Source: Ecdyonurus torrentis (taxonomy: Eukaryota; Arthropoda; Insecta; Ephemeroptera; Heptageniidae). Taken from it: a DNA stretch of 64,000 nt. The stretch lies in the NCBI GenBank assembly GCA_949318235.1, contig OX439131.1:5291964-5355963 (forward strand), read 5' to 3'. A program made the translations under genes and the position numbers. The notes below the pieces were generated by a model. The model saw nothing but the letters and a program-made list of their open reading frames with translations, was not told the DNA's origin and ran no database searches. Positions 1 to 23,805 of the stretch are shown here, one piece after another; positions within the stretch are counted from its first letter, which is position 1, and each line of letters opens with the position of its first letter.

Positions 1-1126
1 AGTCATGCTTTTTACATTATGTCCCTTCCTCTTCTTCTTCATTTTTTTTTTTTTTTTTTTTTTGTTATTATTGTATTATTCTTAGTCAGCACAAACTGTC
101 AGACGTTCAATATATATTTTGTACGTAAAAATATTCAAATATTATGAAGCATAAAGATAATATTAGTAAAGATAATAAGTGTTTAAGTTTTTATATTATT
201 CTTTTTGCTGAGTAATGTGCATGTGTATTAGGTTCCATGTGATTTCTAATCAATAGTAGTACACTTATAAACTTAAAAATGTCCACGATCTCGGAAAAAG
301 AAAAAAAGGTAGAAGCGCAGTAAGTTATTCAGCTGCTATCAAATCAAGGCAAGAGTTGTTTTTTTACGTCTTAAAAACCCGGAATTTTTAGACTTAAATG
401 TTTGTTTTATAGTCAAAACGTCAAATTCTTTTTTTGCAATTTGATCAAAAAATTGGTATTTGGCTAATTTTTTAATTTGATGTTATGAATATTAACAATC
501 TTTTATATTATCTGTGGAACAGTGTTGTATTGTGGAGACGTTATACAGTATTCGTAATTTTGGGTATAAACAACACAATTTCTATAAACAGGTGAATTAT
601 ATAATTTCTATTTGAAAATTAAAAATCTATTAATAATAACAGTCTTAAAATATTTTTAAAATGATAAATTTTAAATAATTTTATTCACTACCATAATGAC
701 TAATATAATATTAAAATATTCTTAATAAAATGCTTTTAATATGAAAATAATCATCAATCAAAATTCATTATCACATCAAAACTTTATTTTATAACTTTTT
801 TTTTAATATTTTTATTCTTTTCTCTCTTACTTATAGGGTGGTTATGCAGTGGGTGGGGGTATCATTTTATGGAATCAAAAGACAGAAGCTTTATATTTAA
901 AATTTCTTCTCTTTTTCTTTTTGTATTTTATAAGAAAAGGGTGCATAATATTAACAAAAATATTGCCTTCTGTCGTTGTTATATGTATAAACGTATACAA
1001 TGTATTGTAATACCTCGATATCTAAAAATATTTCTATGTGTAAGCGCTGGAGGCAGAAACTCTTTACGTAAAAAGTGGAGAGGATTAAGTTTGCATAGCG
1101 ATGTGATATTTTTTTGTCTTTTCGAA

Positions 1127-1162
<36 letters not shown>

Positions 1163-1300
1163 GACAATTATTCAGCTGAAAGTTTAGGGGTATGAGGGTA
1201 GTTTGTTACCTGTCAGGAAGAGCTCAGTTCAGATACGTGAATAGAATAAAGGAAATGATGCAGCCAACATTTTTCCAATAATATGTGTACTTTTTGTGTA

Positions 1301-1362
<62 letters not shown>

Positions 1363-2180
1363 ATAGGTAAGCAAGATCTGATATAATATCAAAAGTACAT
1401 AAAAAAATATTTCTTCTTTCATGTCAAATATAGAACTTTCTTATTGTACAATGATAGAATTTCAATTGATTTATTATGACTTTTGGTTTGGATTATATTA
1501 AAGTAGTAACAATTACAATTTAAAACTATTATTAGTTTTCCCTGCTACATTATATTACTTAACGGAACCTCTTCCGATTGAGTCAACTATATTAAATAGT
1601 TTTTGTGTATATTATTACTATTGTATATAAATTGACAATATTTCTATGACACGTCCAACGCTTTTTTTAACTGCTTATATGAACTATATCTTGGGTCAAT
1701 ATCATATTTGTTTCTTATATCTCATGTTACGGTTGAAAACATAACTTTTACCTTAATAACAGTATTAAATATATAAAATGTAACTTTTACAAAATATGTA
1801 ACTTAAAAAAAAAGACTTAAATCATATTCACTCACTCAGAGCAATAGTTTTAACATGCAATAAATATCATTGGAATTCAATATTAATAATATAATATAAT
1901 GAAAATATTGCACTTTGTGAACAGGTCATAATATAATCAATACACTTTAAAAAATTTGAAAAAAAGTCGTGGAAACTATTACAATGGGGAGTTTTGCATT
2001 GTTTTAAGTATTGTCAAATTAACGATTATGGCGTCTCTAAGCATTTAAATTGAAACGATAAAAACGTATAAATAACTTCACAAACGTTTGAGCCGTTCAC
2101 CAAATTTAGCCGTTGGAAACCAATGTTTTCACCATTAGGTTCTCATGTCTTTTTGTACAATTTTTTTTAACACCTCTTCT
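1..2180. other. AT-rich non-coding stretch
   Basis: No coding exon recognised. It holds a poly(T) run near 43-63, a poly(A) run at about 1131-1158 and a (GA)n tract at 1304-1358. ORFs here arise from low-complexity sequence. Confidence 0.6.
1304..1358. repeat. (GA)n microsatellite
   Basis: About 55 bp of uninterrupted GA. Confidence 0.95.
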
Positions 2181-2184
2181 TTAA

Positions 2185-2478
2185 AGGCGTAGAACACCTT
2201 GAACAAAAAAGTTGTGTAATATCCTAACAAACCTGAAAATCAACGTTGATTTGGCCATAGTCATTGATTTCTAATTTATTTTCCATTCACAAAATGCCAC
2301 TGGCGGTCACTGACGTCACAGCTCGCCCGGTTTAAGCGCGCGTAAAACAAGCGTGACCACCAGCGGTATTTTGTGAATGGAAAATAAATTAGAAATCAAT
2401 GACTTCGGCCAAATCAACGTTGATATTCAGGTTTGTTAGGACATTTCACAACTTTTTTGTTCAAGGTGTTGTACGCCT
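2185..2478. mobile_element. fold-back MITE, family 1, copy a (TTAA target site)
   Basis: A 294-bp element beginning AGGCGTAGAACACCTTGAAC and ending with its inverted counterpart. Arms are about 130 bp and include ATTTATTTTCCATTCACAAA. It is flanked on both sides by TTAA (2181-2184 and 2479-2482), the target duplication of piggyBac-type elements. The loop contains TGACGTCA and CG-rich sequence. There is no ORF, so it is non-autonomous. Confidence 0.85.
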
Positions 2479-4816
2479 TTAAGAGTGTAACGTTTATACT
2501 GGAAAATGACGAGATATTTCTATTTGAGGGTTGATATTTTTTTGTATTTTTAAATACAAAATTTTAGATATTCTTTTACCAGAATTCAAAATCAGATAAA
2601 AAAAAATCTTATTAGTACAAATTAAATTATATGAATTCATTAATTATTGTTTAATTAATTTTATACATTTCATTAGTTTGAATATTATTTTAGCTTAGAA
2701 AGCTGTTTTCTGTAGCTAATAAACATTAAAATTTGATGTATACTTATATAAATAAATATTTAACCTTCTATGTACGAACATTCAATATAATTATTGCTTA
2801 CTATATTAGATTATATTTAGATTGATTATATTCATATAATAATATTTTGCATAATTGAATTATTAATAAGTGCTCAAGTGTAAACTAATTATATTAAATG
2901 CACTTGCATTGTTATGCAATAACATGATTAATTTTATCTTGTGCATAACTGATAACTATTAGTGATATAACTATTTTTACTCTTGTTTTAACGTTGGTAT
3001 TATGTGTTTTTTATAAGAAAAATAAACAAACAAACAAGATTAAATAAATAAATAAACAGTTAATACTTAATAGTTAAATAAATCCACGTAAAAAAAATAT
3101 ATTTTTGGTATTAAAACTATACTTTTTTTTAAAGAGAAATTTTCCCAAATAAATATTTTTCCAGTCACCTATTAGCCTTATACGAGAAAGAAAGTTTTAA
3201 AGTTTCACCTACGTTGCACTGAAGGAGAGCCCAAACCTTGTGGCTTACATTTTTCTTCCTTGTTAAACTATACTAACAGAGTTTGAACTTTCCTAACCCC
3301 GCATTGGAAAAGCCTGCAAGTAGTTATTCTTTTTTCTGCTTCAACCGTTACTAAAGTCTTTTTTTTTTTCCCTCTCTCTCCGTTTATTTATTTAAAAATT
3401 TATTTTTATGATATTAAAAATTCTCAGTTATCGTCTGTAAAAATTACACTTTAAAAAAAGTTGTAAACTGTGCTTTTTTTTTTTTAATAATGTTGGAGTA
3501 GAACTGTATTTAAATTTGTTTTTTTTTTAAAGAAATTAAATTTTATTTTACATTTTTAAGTATTCACTGTGTAGATTGATCCAAGTGCAGTGATTGGAGA
3601 AAAAACGTATATATTTTAACAAGGACATCTCTCTCTCTCTCTGCGTTGTTAAAGCAAACGAGATTTTCACTCAACGGAAAAGCTCTGTGCACGTTTTTTT
3701 TCTTTTTTTCTTTTGCCGACTTTGCGTCATTATTCTATATTTTTTCACGTCGCCTCGTATATGTATACCTTGTGCAAGCAACTCTATGGATGTTCGTTAA
3801 TCCTCACAATTTTTCTCACTTGTAATTTTCTTTAAAGTTACAATATATATTGATCTCTTTATTTACAATGCCATTTCATACTAACTGAAAATTTCAACTT
3901 ATTTATACTAAAAAAATAAAAAATAAATAAAAGAATGAATGAATGAAAAAATCCTATTTTTATTTTTTAACAAAAGACATAGCATTAGACGAACTGCGAT
4001 TTCTTTAAAATAATTACGTTGTAAAGTTAAGTTGTAACCACGGGTTGTAACACATAAACACGTCATTGAACAACAAGTTAATGAAAGTCAATGTAATCGT
4101 TATAAACTTTTATTTCTTCCTAGTATCAATATTATAAAAATATTAATTTATACTGCAATTAAAGGAATAGAACCGTGCATAAGTTTACGTGCATACAATA
4201 TAAGTATAATGGTAAAAGAATCTATCCAGCAACAATCTTGCCCAACATAATTATGTAAGAGTTTTATTTTATTTTATTATTATTATTATGAGTTCTTTTC
4301 TTTCTTCTTGTGTAACACCAACACCGGAATCCTACTTGATTCAAGGTGAAGGTGAGAATAATCCAGTACCAATTATATCAGAAACTGTAGATGGTATACA
4401 GAAGGGTCACATTTTTTACATTTTTTACATTTTTTACATTTATGTAAATATTAAGATGAATGTTGGTTTGTTTTCAAATTGTCTTTATTTTTAAAATATC
4501 ATATTATATCTATTCCTATTAGCAATTGTTACTGTTATTGAGTGCCAATCATATATATAATAAATGGATCTATTTGCTCGCTATAGCTAGAGAACAACGT
4601 ACCATCAATATCAAATTTACCTCTGACAATTAATATGCTTCGTTATATATTATAATGGTCACCAAGGTGCTTATATATGTATTGTGGGTAAGAGACGAGC
4701 AATGAGATTCTCTCTCTCTCTCTCTCAGTCACACACACACACACACTAATATAGTTTCTAATATTTTATCAATATTACCATTTTTTTGCCCGATTTGTTG
4801 TATAATCAGGGAACAA

Positions 4817-4820
<4 letters not shown>

Positions 4821-4898
<78 letters not shown>
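4821..4898. repeat. (AT)n microsatellite
   Basis: About 78 bp of alternating AT with one G interruption in the middle. Confidence 0.95.
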
Positions 4899-4906
<8 letters not shown>

Positions 4907-5559
4907 TTACTTGTACTTTTATTATACAGTATACATTACTGTATATAGGTGCTTTAAGTTAAAAGACTCAATTTACAATTGGTTTTAATTTTTTTTTTAC
5001 ATAATTCTAAATAATATTTAATAGCAAGATCCAACTTTAATTTAATATAGAGATAAATTCTTTAAAAAAAGAAATTCATAGATTAAAATTTAACTGTAAT
5101 AATTTTAAGAATAAAAATAAACTTACATAATAAAACAAACATCAACATTTTATATATAGCTATACGAGCTTTCAAAAATGATTAACTCAAGTATTTTATT
5201 TTGTTATTCAAAACTTGTGTATTATGTTGTTGAGCTGATGTTATAAAGCTTATCTAAGAGTAGATAAAAAAAAACAAGTAGTAGTAGAAGAAGAAAGGGA
5301 TAAAAAAGTTTTGCGTTGCTCGTCTCGCTATATACTGAGGGATAGGGGGTGAGAAAGCATGGCTTCAGGCACCCTCACCCACCTCACAAGTTAGCTGTCA
5401 ATAGAACCAACACCACGGCACGCTATAAAGCTAGTGGCAAAAGTGTACGGACAATTAGGAAACCCGATTTCTCCAATCAGATTAACAGGCTAGGAGAAAT
5501 ATAAAATAAAAAAAAAGGAAAGAAAATTAATTAAAGTGCACACAATGAATTTGATTTGG

Positions 5560-5562
<3 letters not shown>

Positions 5563-5601
<39 letters not shown>
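5563..5601. repeat. (GA)n microsatellite
   Basis: About 39 bp of pure GA on the + strand, next to a GC-richer unique segment. Confidence 0.95.
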
Positions 5602-5603
<2 letters not shown>

Positions 5604-5659
5604 GACTTGTACACACCGCACGTTTAGTAAAAAGCTCGTGACCAAGTTGACTTTATGTT

Positions 5660-5693
<34 letters not shown>

Positions 5694-6999
5694 TTTTCTA
5701 TCACACAACAAAATTGATGTTTCAAATTTCCAATTCAATCTTTTTCATTTTTTTCTTTTCTCCTGTTACTATCCTATATATACAGCATATATATGTGAAT
5801 GAAACGATTATAAACATGAACATTGCAAAACTTATTACGACGTCTTTGGAAGCTTGGTGATATAATTGATTTTTTTTTTATATTATATATAATATATATA
5901 AATCGAAATAGGAGGTTCCTCTATATATAAAATTGACTTTAATTTATTGGATTTTTTTTTCTAAAGTAATATAAGTCAAGCACAATTTACTTACATTCAT
6001 GGTTTTTTTTTAATAATAAAACTTAAAGTAAAATAATGTTCACTTCATCATATTAAAAAATTGAAAGAAATGGAATGTTCTCTATTTTTGTTCAAGTAAT
6101 ATGCAATATTATTGATTAGATCTAACAAAATTTATTTAAATTGACTTTAAAGTGCGTTAATTAATTCACATATTCTTTGATATTCTTGAAAACTCACTTT
6201 AAAGCAATAAACTACAATAGAACGATAGCAAGAACATATAGTTCGCTGTGTTCATGCAGCTTGTTTTGTGTGCTGAGACTGTTAAATGCCGCTCTTAATT
6301 AATTATAGTTTTGGTTTTGGATAAATAAATTAAATTAAAATTAATTTATTTATTATATGTTGCTTTGTAGTTGATCAAGTTTACATATAAATACGGCGTA
6401 TATTCATGATAAATTTATAGTATGTACATAAATACACATCCTTCGTGGCACAACATTTTTCTGTGTGTCAATTATAAATTTATTTGCATATAGTGCAAAT
6501 ATATACTCACGTGTTTTAGAATGCATTGTTTTAACATTTTTAAAAAGTTTCTTTGATTGCTGGATCCTCTGCAATTTGGATCAGTGCACTCTGTATATTA
6601 TATTCTAGAATTATATCTTTATGCGCATATATGCCATTATATCACACTATATTATTTTTTAGGTTATAAAATCACAAAATATTTTAATAATATATTGCTT
6701 CAACTTATTGTGCATTTTGAAAACATTGCACTTTGTGCCCTATATACATACTATACTTATAATTTACCTATAAACCTCTGATGATGTGCATGTGTTAGTT
6801 ACAATGTTACTGTAAACTATACGCCTACCAATTTCTAATAAATAATATAATAACTAGAAAATAAAATCCTATACTGATCTATATTGAATAAAAATATTCA
6901 TTAATTATTTTACTTTCATTTATTTAATCCTTTACAATAATATCCTTTTTTGATTATATGAATGACTAATATGAACAACTGTTTTAAGGCCGTGGCCGA

Positions 7000-7831
7000 A
7001 AGTCAGCCTCAAAGTTAAAAAAGTTGTTCCTTCACTCCTTCAGCCAAAAATTGTACATATATAAATAATATATATTATTTATTTTAATTCCTAAAAAATT
7101 CAAAAATCTTTCGCAGAAACTTTTAAAACTTTTTAGCCACCTAGCGCTAAAAATTGGAACTAATAGCAATTTGCCGCCAAACAGCTGCTCAAAGTAAACA
7201 TAAACAAAATTTTAGACGGGTGGTTCGGATTTCCGCAAATGAGACAAACGTGTCGTCTCTAATTCCTCCGAGATTGTTACTTTCTGGCTGACTCTGTGAA
7301 GAGCAAATCGGAGCAAAAATGGCCGAAGTCAAGCAATGATCCTATTATTTATTTAGACTTGAATCTTTATCGGCATTTGGGAAGTCGCGCGAAATTTAAA
7401 TATAGAAATTATATTGAACACTTTTCAATATTTGTCACCGAGTTTTTGAGGGGGAATTAAAGATCACCCTTGGGAGGGGGGGTAGTAAAACAATGGAGTT
7501 GGTATATTTGGGGTGAAAGTTTTGACCAATACCTGGGGGGTAGTTTATTGGGGGTGAAAAACACCCAAAACTTGAAAAGTTTCCGTATTTGATGAAACTT
7601 CTTACTGGTGGAATCTTAATTTATCTATATATAACGCGTGACAATTAAATTTTCTACACTTATAATAATTTCTCGCCGGGGGATGGTTCACCCTTAAAAT
7701 TCTCTCCGGTATCGATAGTACAAAAAAACGTTAATTTTAGGGTAACTTCGACCTCGTAAGTGCAATGGTGACCACGCGGTACCTGCACAAAAATATTGTT
7801 TTAAATCCCTCCCTGCACCCAAGGGGTGTGG

Positions 7832-7870
<39 letters not shown>

Positions 7871-8702
7871 TTCAGCGGATATAGCCTTAAAAAAATTCGA
7901 ATTACTTTTATTTTCATCTAAAAATAAATTTTGCTGCTAAGCGCGCGCGCGCGCTTGCGTGATATATCGCGTGCGAACGCAATATATAGTTTGTTTGTTA
8001 AAATGCCAAAAAACCCTTGGGGGTAGTTCAACCTTTTTATTCGAATTTTCAAATTATAATAATATATATTTTTTAATTTAAATATAAATTATTATACGAT
8101 ACGGCATTTGCCATATGATCTGTTTTGAGAACAAAGTGACAACTGCATTTTATATAAATTTACACCCGCACAGAGGTGTTTTGCCCTCTCTTAAAACTCG
8201 ATTTCTTGGACTTTTTTTTTTTTTTTTTTTTTGCTTTCACATAACCAATATAACTACAAAAGCGATACACTTATACGTTTTAGAGTAGCCGAGAACGTGC
8301 TCACGTGTTCGTCAAATGGAGATGGGTAGGCCTATGACGCCAAGGCGTCCGTACGGCCTACCAATCTCCATTTTCCTCACACGCTGCGCGCGCTCGTTAC
8401 TCGGATCGAAATCCGATGTGGTGGGCCACAGAACTGTTTGAAGGCATGGCCGCTTATATGCAGTCAAATATGTCAAATAAATTATCTACATAAATTTTTT
8501 TTATTTTTTTTTTATCGTTTTTGGCCATATATGGGCATGGCCGCTTTAGCACTGTCTAAAAGTTTTTCTTCTCCATTACTAAAAATACGCGATCTGCTCA
8601 AAAAAAAAAAAAATAAATAAAAAAAATAATAAAACACCGCCTCTGTTCGACCCGCGCGAGTCTCTTTTATAATATGAAGGCCGCTGTTTGTGTGTATATA
8701 TG

Positions 8703-8755
<53 letters not shown>

Positions 8756-9880
8756 GAATAGAGATGGGTATATACATCGCGGGTGGTGCCTAGACGTCTC
8801 AGAAATGTCTCGCTATGTGTGTTACTTATATATATCTATGTATAAATTTTTAAAATATTTCCGAAAATAGCGCGCTGCGTGTATCCGTCGGCACTTTTCG
8901 ACACAGAATCACAGAGGGTCCACGGAAAACGACCGCGGGGATGCCAAAAATAAAGACATCTTACTAAAAAATAAAAAATGCGTCCAAAAACGGTGTTTTA
9001 CCGATTTTTTAAAGTTCAAAGTGGCGCCAAAAATCGGCTATGGCGATTTTCGGCAATCTGACTGCTGTAATCGATTTATGGACGTATCCTTTGACACGTG
9101 CGTGAGATAAATGATTTTTGTTCAGTTTTGACCAAAACCACCCATTCTGGCCACGTTTCGACACGGAAGCAATAGTAATCGCCATATTTCGGCAAGTTAC
9201 AGTGGCAGATCATCAAAATTTTTATGCAAGGTAGTACCTAGGTATTTGTGACTGTTTGCGTCGAGAAAACTGCGATTTTCAAATAAGTTCTAATTTTTAT
9301 CATTTTTTGAAAATTTTTGGCGTTTTTGGCAATAACTCGACGCCAAATCAACATAAAGTCAATGTTAATTTTGGAAAGCAACCAAAAAAATATTTAACAA
9401 CGATGTTTCAAGTTTCATGGCCATGAGACGTTTTAAACGGAAGTAAATAGCAAAAGATCGTTCTTTTTTATAAAAATGACAAGATTACCAAGGGGGTACC
9501 CTTCCTATTTTTTACGAAAAAACTTTTTGTCAGATTTTGGCAAAGTTGATGTCTACGTAGACCAAATCGAACTCGCTGATTCTGAAAATCCAACTTCCAA
9601 GCCCCAAATCCTATTACCAGTTGAACTGGGACCCTAAAACCAGCATTTTTTTATAATTTTTGAAGAACAACCGGATGTTAAGTCTATTTAGGGGTGGGTG
9701 GAGGTTATTATAGGCAAACACATGTTTGAATCATAATGTAGGTTACATTTTATTTAAGTTTCACAAACATCGCGCGGCAACTTTTTTTTTTGCGATTTTT
9801 TGAATATAGTGCGTACGTGACGTACGTGCTATATTGTTTTCAATATATACCTATTCCCTATTCCCCTACTGCTTGCAGTC
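7000..9880. other. compositionally distinct block without open reading frames
   Basis: Richer in G, C and CpG than its surroundings, for example the (GC)n run at about 7942-7953 and several GCGC or CGCG clusters. It is interrupted in all frames. It includes a hairpin (8315-8376), (TA)n at 7834-7866 and 8697-8751, and loosely repeated phrases such as TTTCGACAC...GGCAA at about 8897-9060 and 9156-9215. It reads as old, decayed repeat DNA. No family recognised. Confidence 0.4.
8315..8376. repeat. inverted repeat (hairpin)
   Basis: AAATGGAGATGGGTAGGCC pairs with GGCCTACCAATCTCCATTT, and the loop itself contains GACGCC-AA-GGCGTC. Nearly perfect stem of about 19 bp, longer with the inner stem. Confidence 0.8.
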
Positions 9881-9891
9881 TGAGGTGTCGA

Positions 9892-10440
9892 AAAAAATCC
9901 GGATAAAAAATTATTGATCCGTTATATCCGATTTTATATCTGAATCACGATCCGCGCGGCGGATATATATTGGATCCGGATTTAAAACGGATCAGTGAAT
10001 CCGGATAACTTTCTATCCGAAATACGGATTTTAATTTTATCCGGATCGTATATAATCTGGATAATTTTTATCCGGATCGAGATCCGGATTATATTCGGAA
10101 AATATTGATCCGGATAATTTGATCAAGATCGTGATCCGTTTAATTTTTTCTACATTAATGACCCAGATCACGATTTCATATAATTATGATATTAAGCGAA
10201 AAAAAATCCGGATTTCGATATCCGGATAAAAAATTATCCGTTATCCGATTTTCTATCCGGATCTCGATCCAGATACATGAATAGATAATTTGATCCGGAT
10301 CGTGATCCGGATTTAAAACGGATCAGTGAATCCGGATAATTTTCTCCAAAATTCGGATTTTAATTTTATCCGGATTTCGGCAGCACTAATATATATATTA
10401 TATATATATATATTATATAGTGCTGCCGAAATCCGGATAT
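9892..10440. repeat. ATCCGGAT-rich repeat, two diverged units
   Basis: The self-complementary octamer ATCCGGAT occurs 15 times by my count. Two related units (about 9892-10070 and 10195-10380) share GGATTTAAAACGGATCAGTG and TTTTAATTTTATCCGGAT. The right end forms an exact 21-bp inverted repeat (10368-10388 with 10418-10438) around an (AT)n loop, including TTTCGGCAGCACTA. No coding potential. A shorter related copy lies in MCM9 intron 11. Confidence 0.85.
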
Positions 10441-10599
10441 ATATATATATATATATATAAAATATTAAATTGATATATATTATTTTTATGGTGGTAATTT
10501 TTAACCGTTTTTATAAACGGTTATCTGTTTTTTCCGCATATAAAATTATCCGAACTTGCCCAGCTCGCCGGACGCCAGAGAATATATATAGACCCCTTG

Positions 10600-11254
10600 C
10601 ACATCCTTGCGCTTTGTCGCCATGTTTGTGGTGCCTAATGCATTGTCCAGCATAGGGGAAACTTCGTTTTTCCTAATTTTTCACATAAAAAATTGTTTAT
10701 TTCAACTCAACAAATTTTTCTCATATCCTTCGAGCTTATTAGGAGCTAGAAATAAGGCTTTGATTGAGGTTTGAAGCTTCTTTTGCTATTAAAAAAATAA
10801 AAATGATGTTTTTCCTATGCTGGCCTATGTATTCCTGACCAACAAAATGGCGGCTCTTAAATATGAGTGCAAGCGGTCTATAGGCCCGATAAAAAAATGT
10901 GTGCGTCTTTTCTTAACTATAATATCTGAGGTACGCTATTGCAGTGCCATCTGCCGGCAGTTTGGTCAACCAAAACTTTGTCTCAGAGTTTGCGGTATGA
11001 CGAATGTTTCATTTTAGACCGATGCCGCTGCAGATTGAAGCAGGATTGAAGAAACTTCTTGAACTTGCCTTTATAATTCTTGAATATATTTGTAGTTGAT
11101 TAGTAAACTACAGTATGTATAATATAAACATAAATCATGCATGAAAGTGGTGGAAACGATCAGTGGTATCGTAATATATAATATAGAACCAATAAAGACC
11201 AGTCATATCGACTCCTGTCCCTGTCTGTAAACACAGAAAATTGTCTACAATACA
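10600..11254 (+). promoter_or_regulatory. MCM9: probable MCM9 promoter / 5' UTR region
   Basis: This stretch upstream of the MCM9 ATG is less AT-rich than the DNA farther out. It contains AAAATGGCGGC at 10844-10854, an exact YY1/Pho-type site, and GCCATGTT at 10619-10626. No TATA box is placed with confidence, which suits a housekeeping repair gene. The transcription start is not visible, so the limits are approximate. Confidence 0.4.
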
Positions 11255-22915
<11,661 letters not shown>

Positions 22916-23164
22916 TTGTTACAACAAAGTGACTTGGTAATCAGAGATATTTTGATATTACTAATAGTAGAGGTCTTTATTTTTGATCAGGTTATAAAAT
23001 TTTCTGTCTCAAATGCAAAGTGTCACTTTAAGTTAGGGCTCCGTCTCTCATTCCCTAATTTTTAAATATATCTATATAATTTTCTTTCAAATCTTTTTAT
23101 TTATTATTAGTAGGCCCATTATTATTTTCCAATTTAAGGGGAAAAAATTGCATTTAGGATAAAT

Positions 23165-23170
23165 AATAAA
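23165..23170 (+). terminator. MCM9: candidate MCM9 polyadenylation hexamer
   Basis: First AATAAA downstream of the MCM9 stop, about 250 nt after TGA. It lies in the outermost left arm of a fold-back element (23165-23557), so the element may provide the 3' end. Non-consensus sites closer to the stop cannot be excluded. Confidence 0.35.
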
Positions 23171-23342
23171 GAAAAGGATGTAAATACCAGCAAGGGCCTT
23201 ACCATAGTAGAGTTCTATGAAGAGCTCGAGGTCTCACGAGGCACTTGGTACAGAGTTACAAATAATGTTTGTATAACTGTGAGCTTTCATCATCTTAATG
23301 ACATTTTCAAACAAAAAATAGAGTGCTCTCGGCTATACAAAC

Positions 23343-23458
23343 AATAATGCTGTTCGTAAACCCTGTTATCTTGCACCAAAAAATGCGCATTCCATTTGAA
23401 TAACCAAAGGCGATCATCATTTTAGGAGCAGAGAACAGGGTTTACGAACGGCATTATT
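23343..23458. mobile_element. MITE family 8, copy a, nested in a family 3 element
   Basis: 116 bp, termini AATAATGCTGTTCGTAAACC and its inverse, asymmetric core containing AATGCGCATT and TTTGAATAACC. Relatives at 41416, 41554 and 59074 confirm a dispersed family. Confidence 0.85.
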
Positions 23459-23689
23459 ATAACTCTGTGCCACCTCGACCTTTCCATAGAACTTTTACTA
23501 TGGTGAGGCCCTTGCTGGTACTTCTATACTTTGCTTTAATATTCAAATATTTTATAATCCATTTAATAATAACAGTTTTCTGATAATTATTTGTATTGCT
23601 TGTAGAATTTTAAGAACTGTAATCTTTTGAGTGATATATTATTTAGAAATGCTATCACAATTTGATAAGATATTAAGTAAAACCAACCA

Positions 23690-23805
23690 TTGATGTTCAT
23701 TATGATAAATTTAAAAGAAAAAAATAGAGGAAACCAGCAAGTTACCGTACTAAAGAGATGTCCCATAGTTTGCATAAAAAAATTTTGCTAGCACAGATAA
23801 ACGTA
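23690..23805. repeat. solo arm related to fold-back family 3
   Basis: ATGATAAATTTAAAAGAAAA, AGGAAACCAGCAAG, CCCATAGTTTGC and TTGCTAGCACAGATAAA follow the order seen at 13445-13590 and 18365-18505. Confidence 0.55.

Larger units (their letters stand above)
2483..6990. other. AT-rich non-coding stretch with microsatellites
   Basis: No gene recognised. Contains (CT)n with (CA)n at 4711-4746, (AT)n at about 4821-4898, (GA)n at 5563-5601 and poly(T) at 5661-5690. A slightly GC-richer unique patch lies at 5320-5470 beside the (GA)n tract. Confidence 0.6.
23165..23557. mobile_element. fold-back element, family 3, copy c, 3' of MCM9
   Basis: Left AATAAAGAAAAGGATG then TACCAGCAAGGGCCTTACCA; right TATGGTGAGGCCCTTGCTGG through TTTGCTTTAATATT. 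The centre is split by a family 8 MITE (23343-23458). The tail beyond TTTAATATT that copies a and b share is missing here. Confidence 0.75.

Noticed and set aside
4288..4494. Open frame with protein-like segment (TPTPESYLIQGEGENNPV) and a donor-like GAAG-GTGAGA at 4348-4357
   Set aside because: No acceptor or partner exon, no family resemblance and a low-complexity end (TTTTACATTTTTTACA). It could be a first exon, but nothing supports that.
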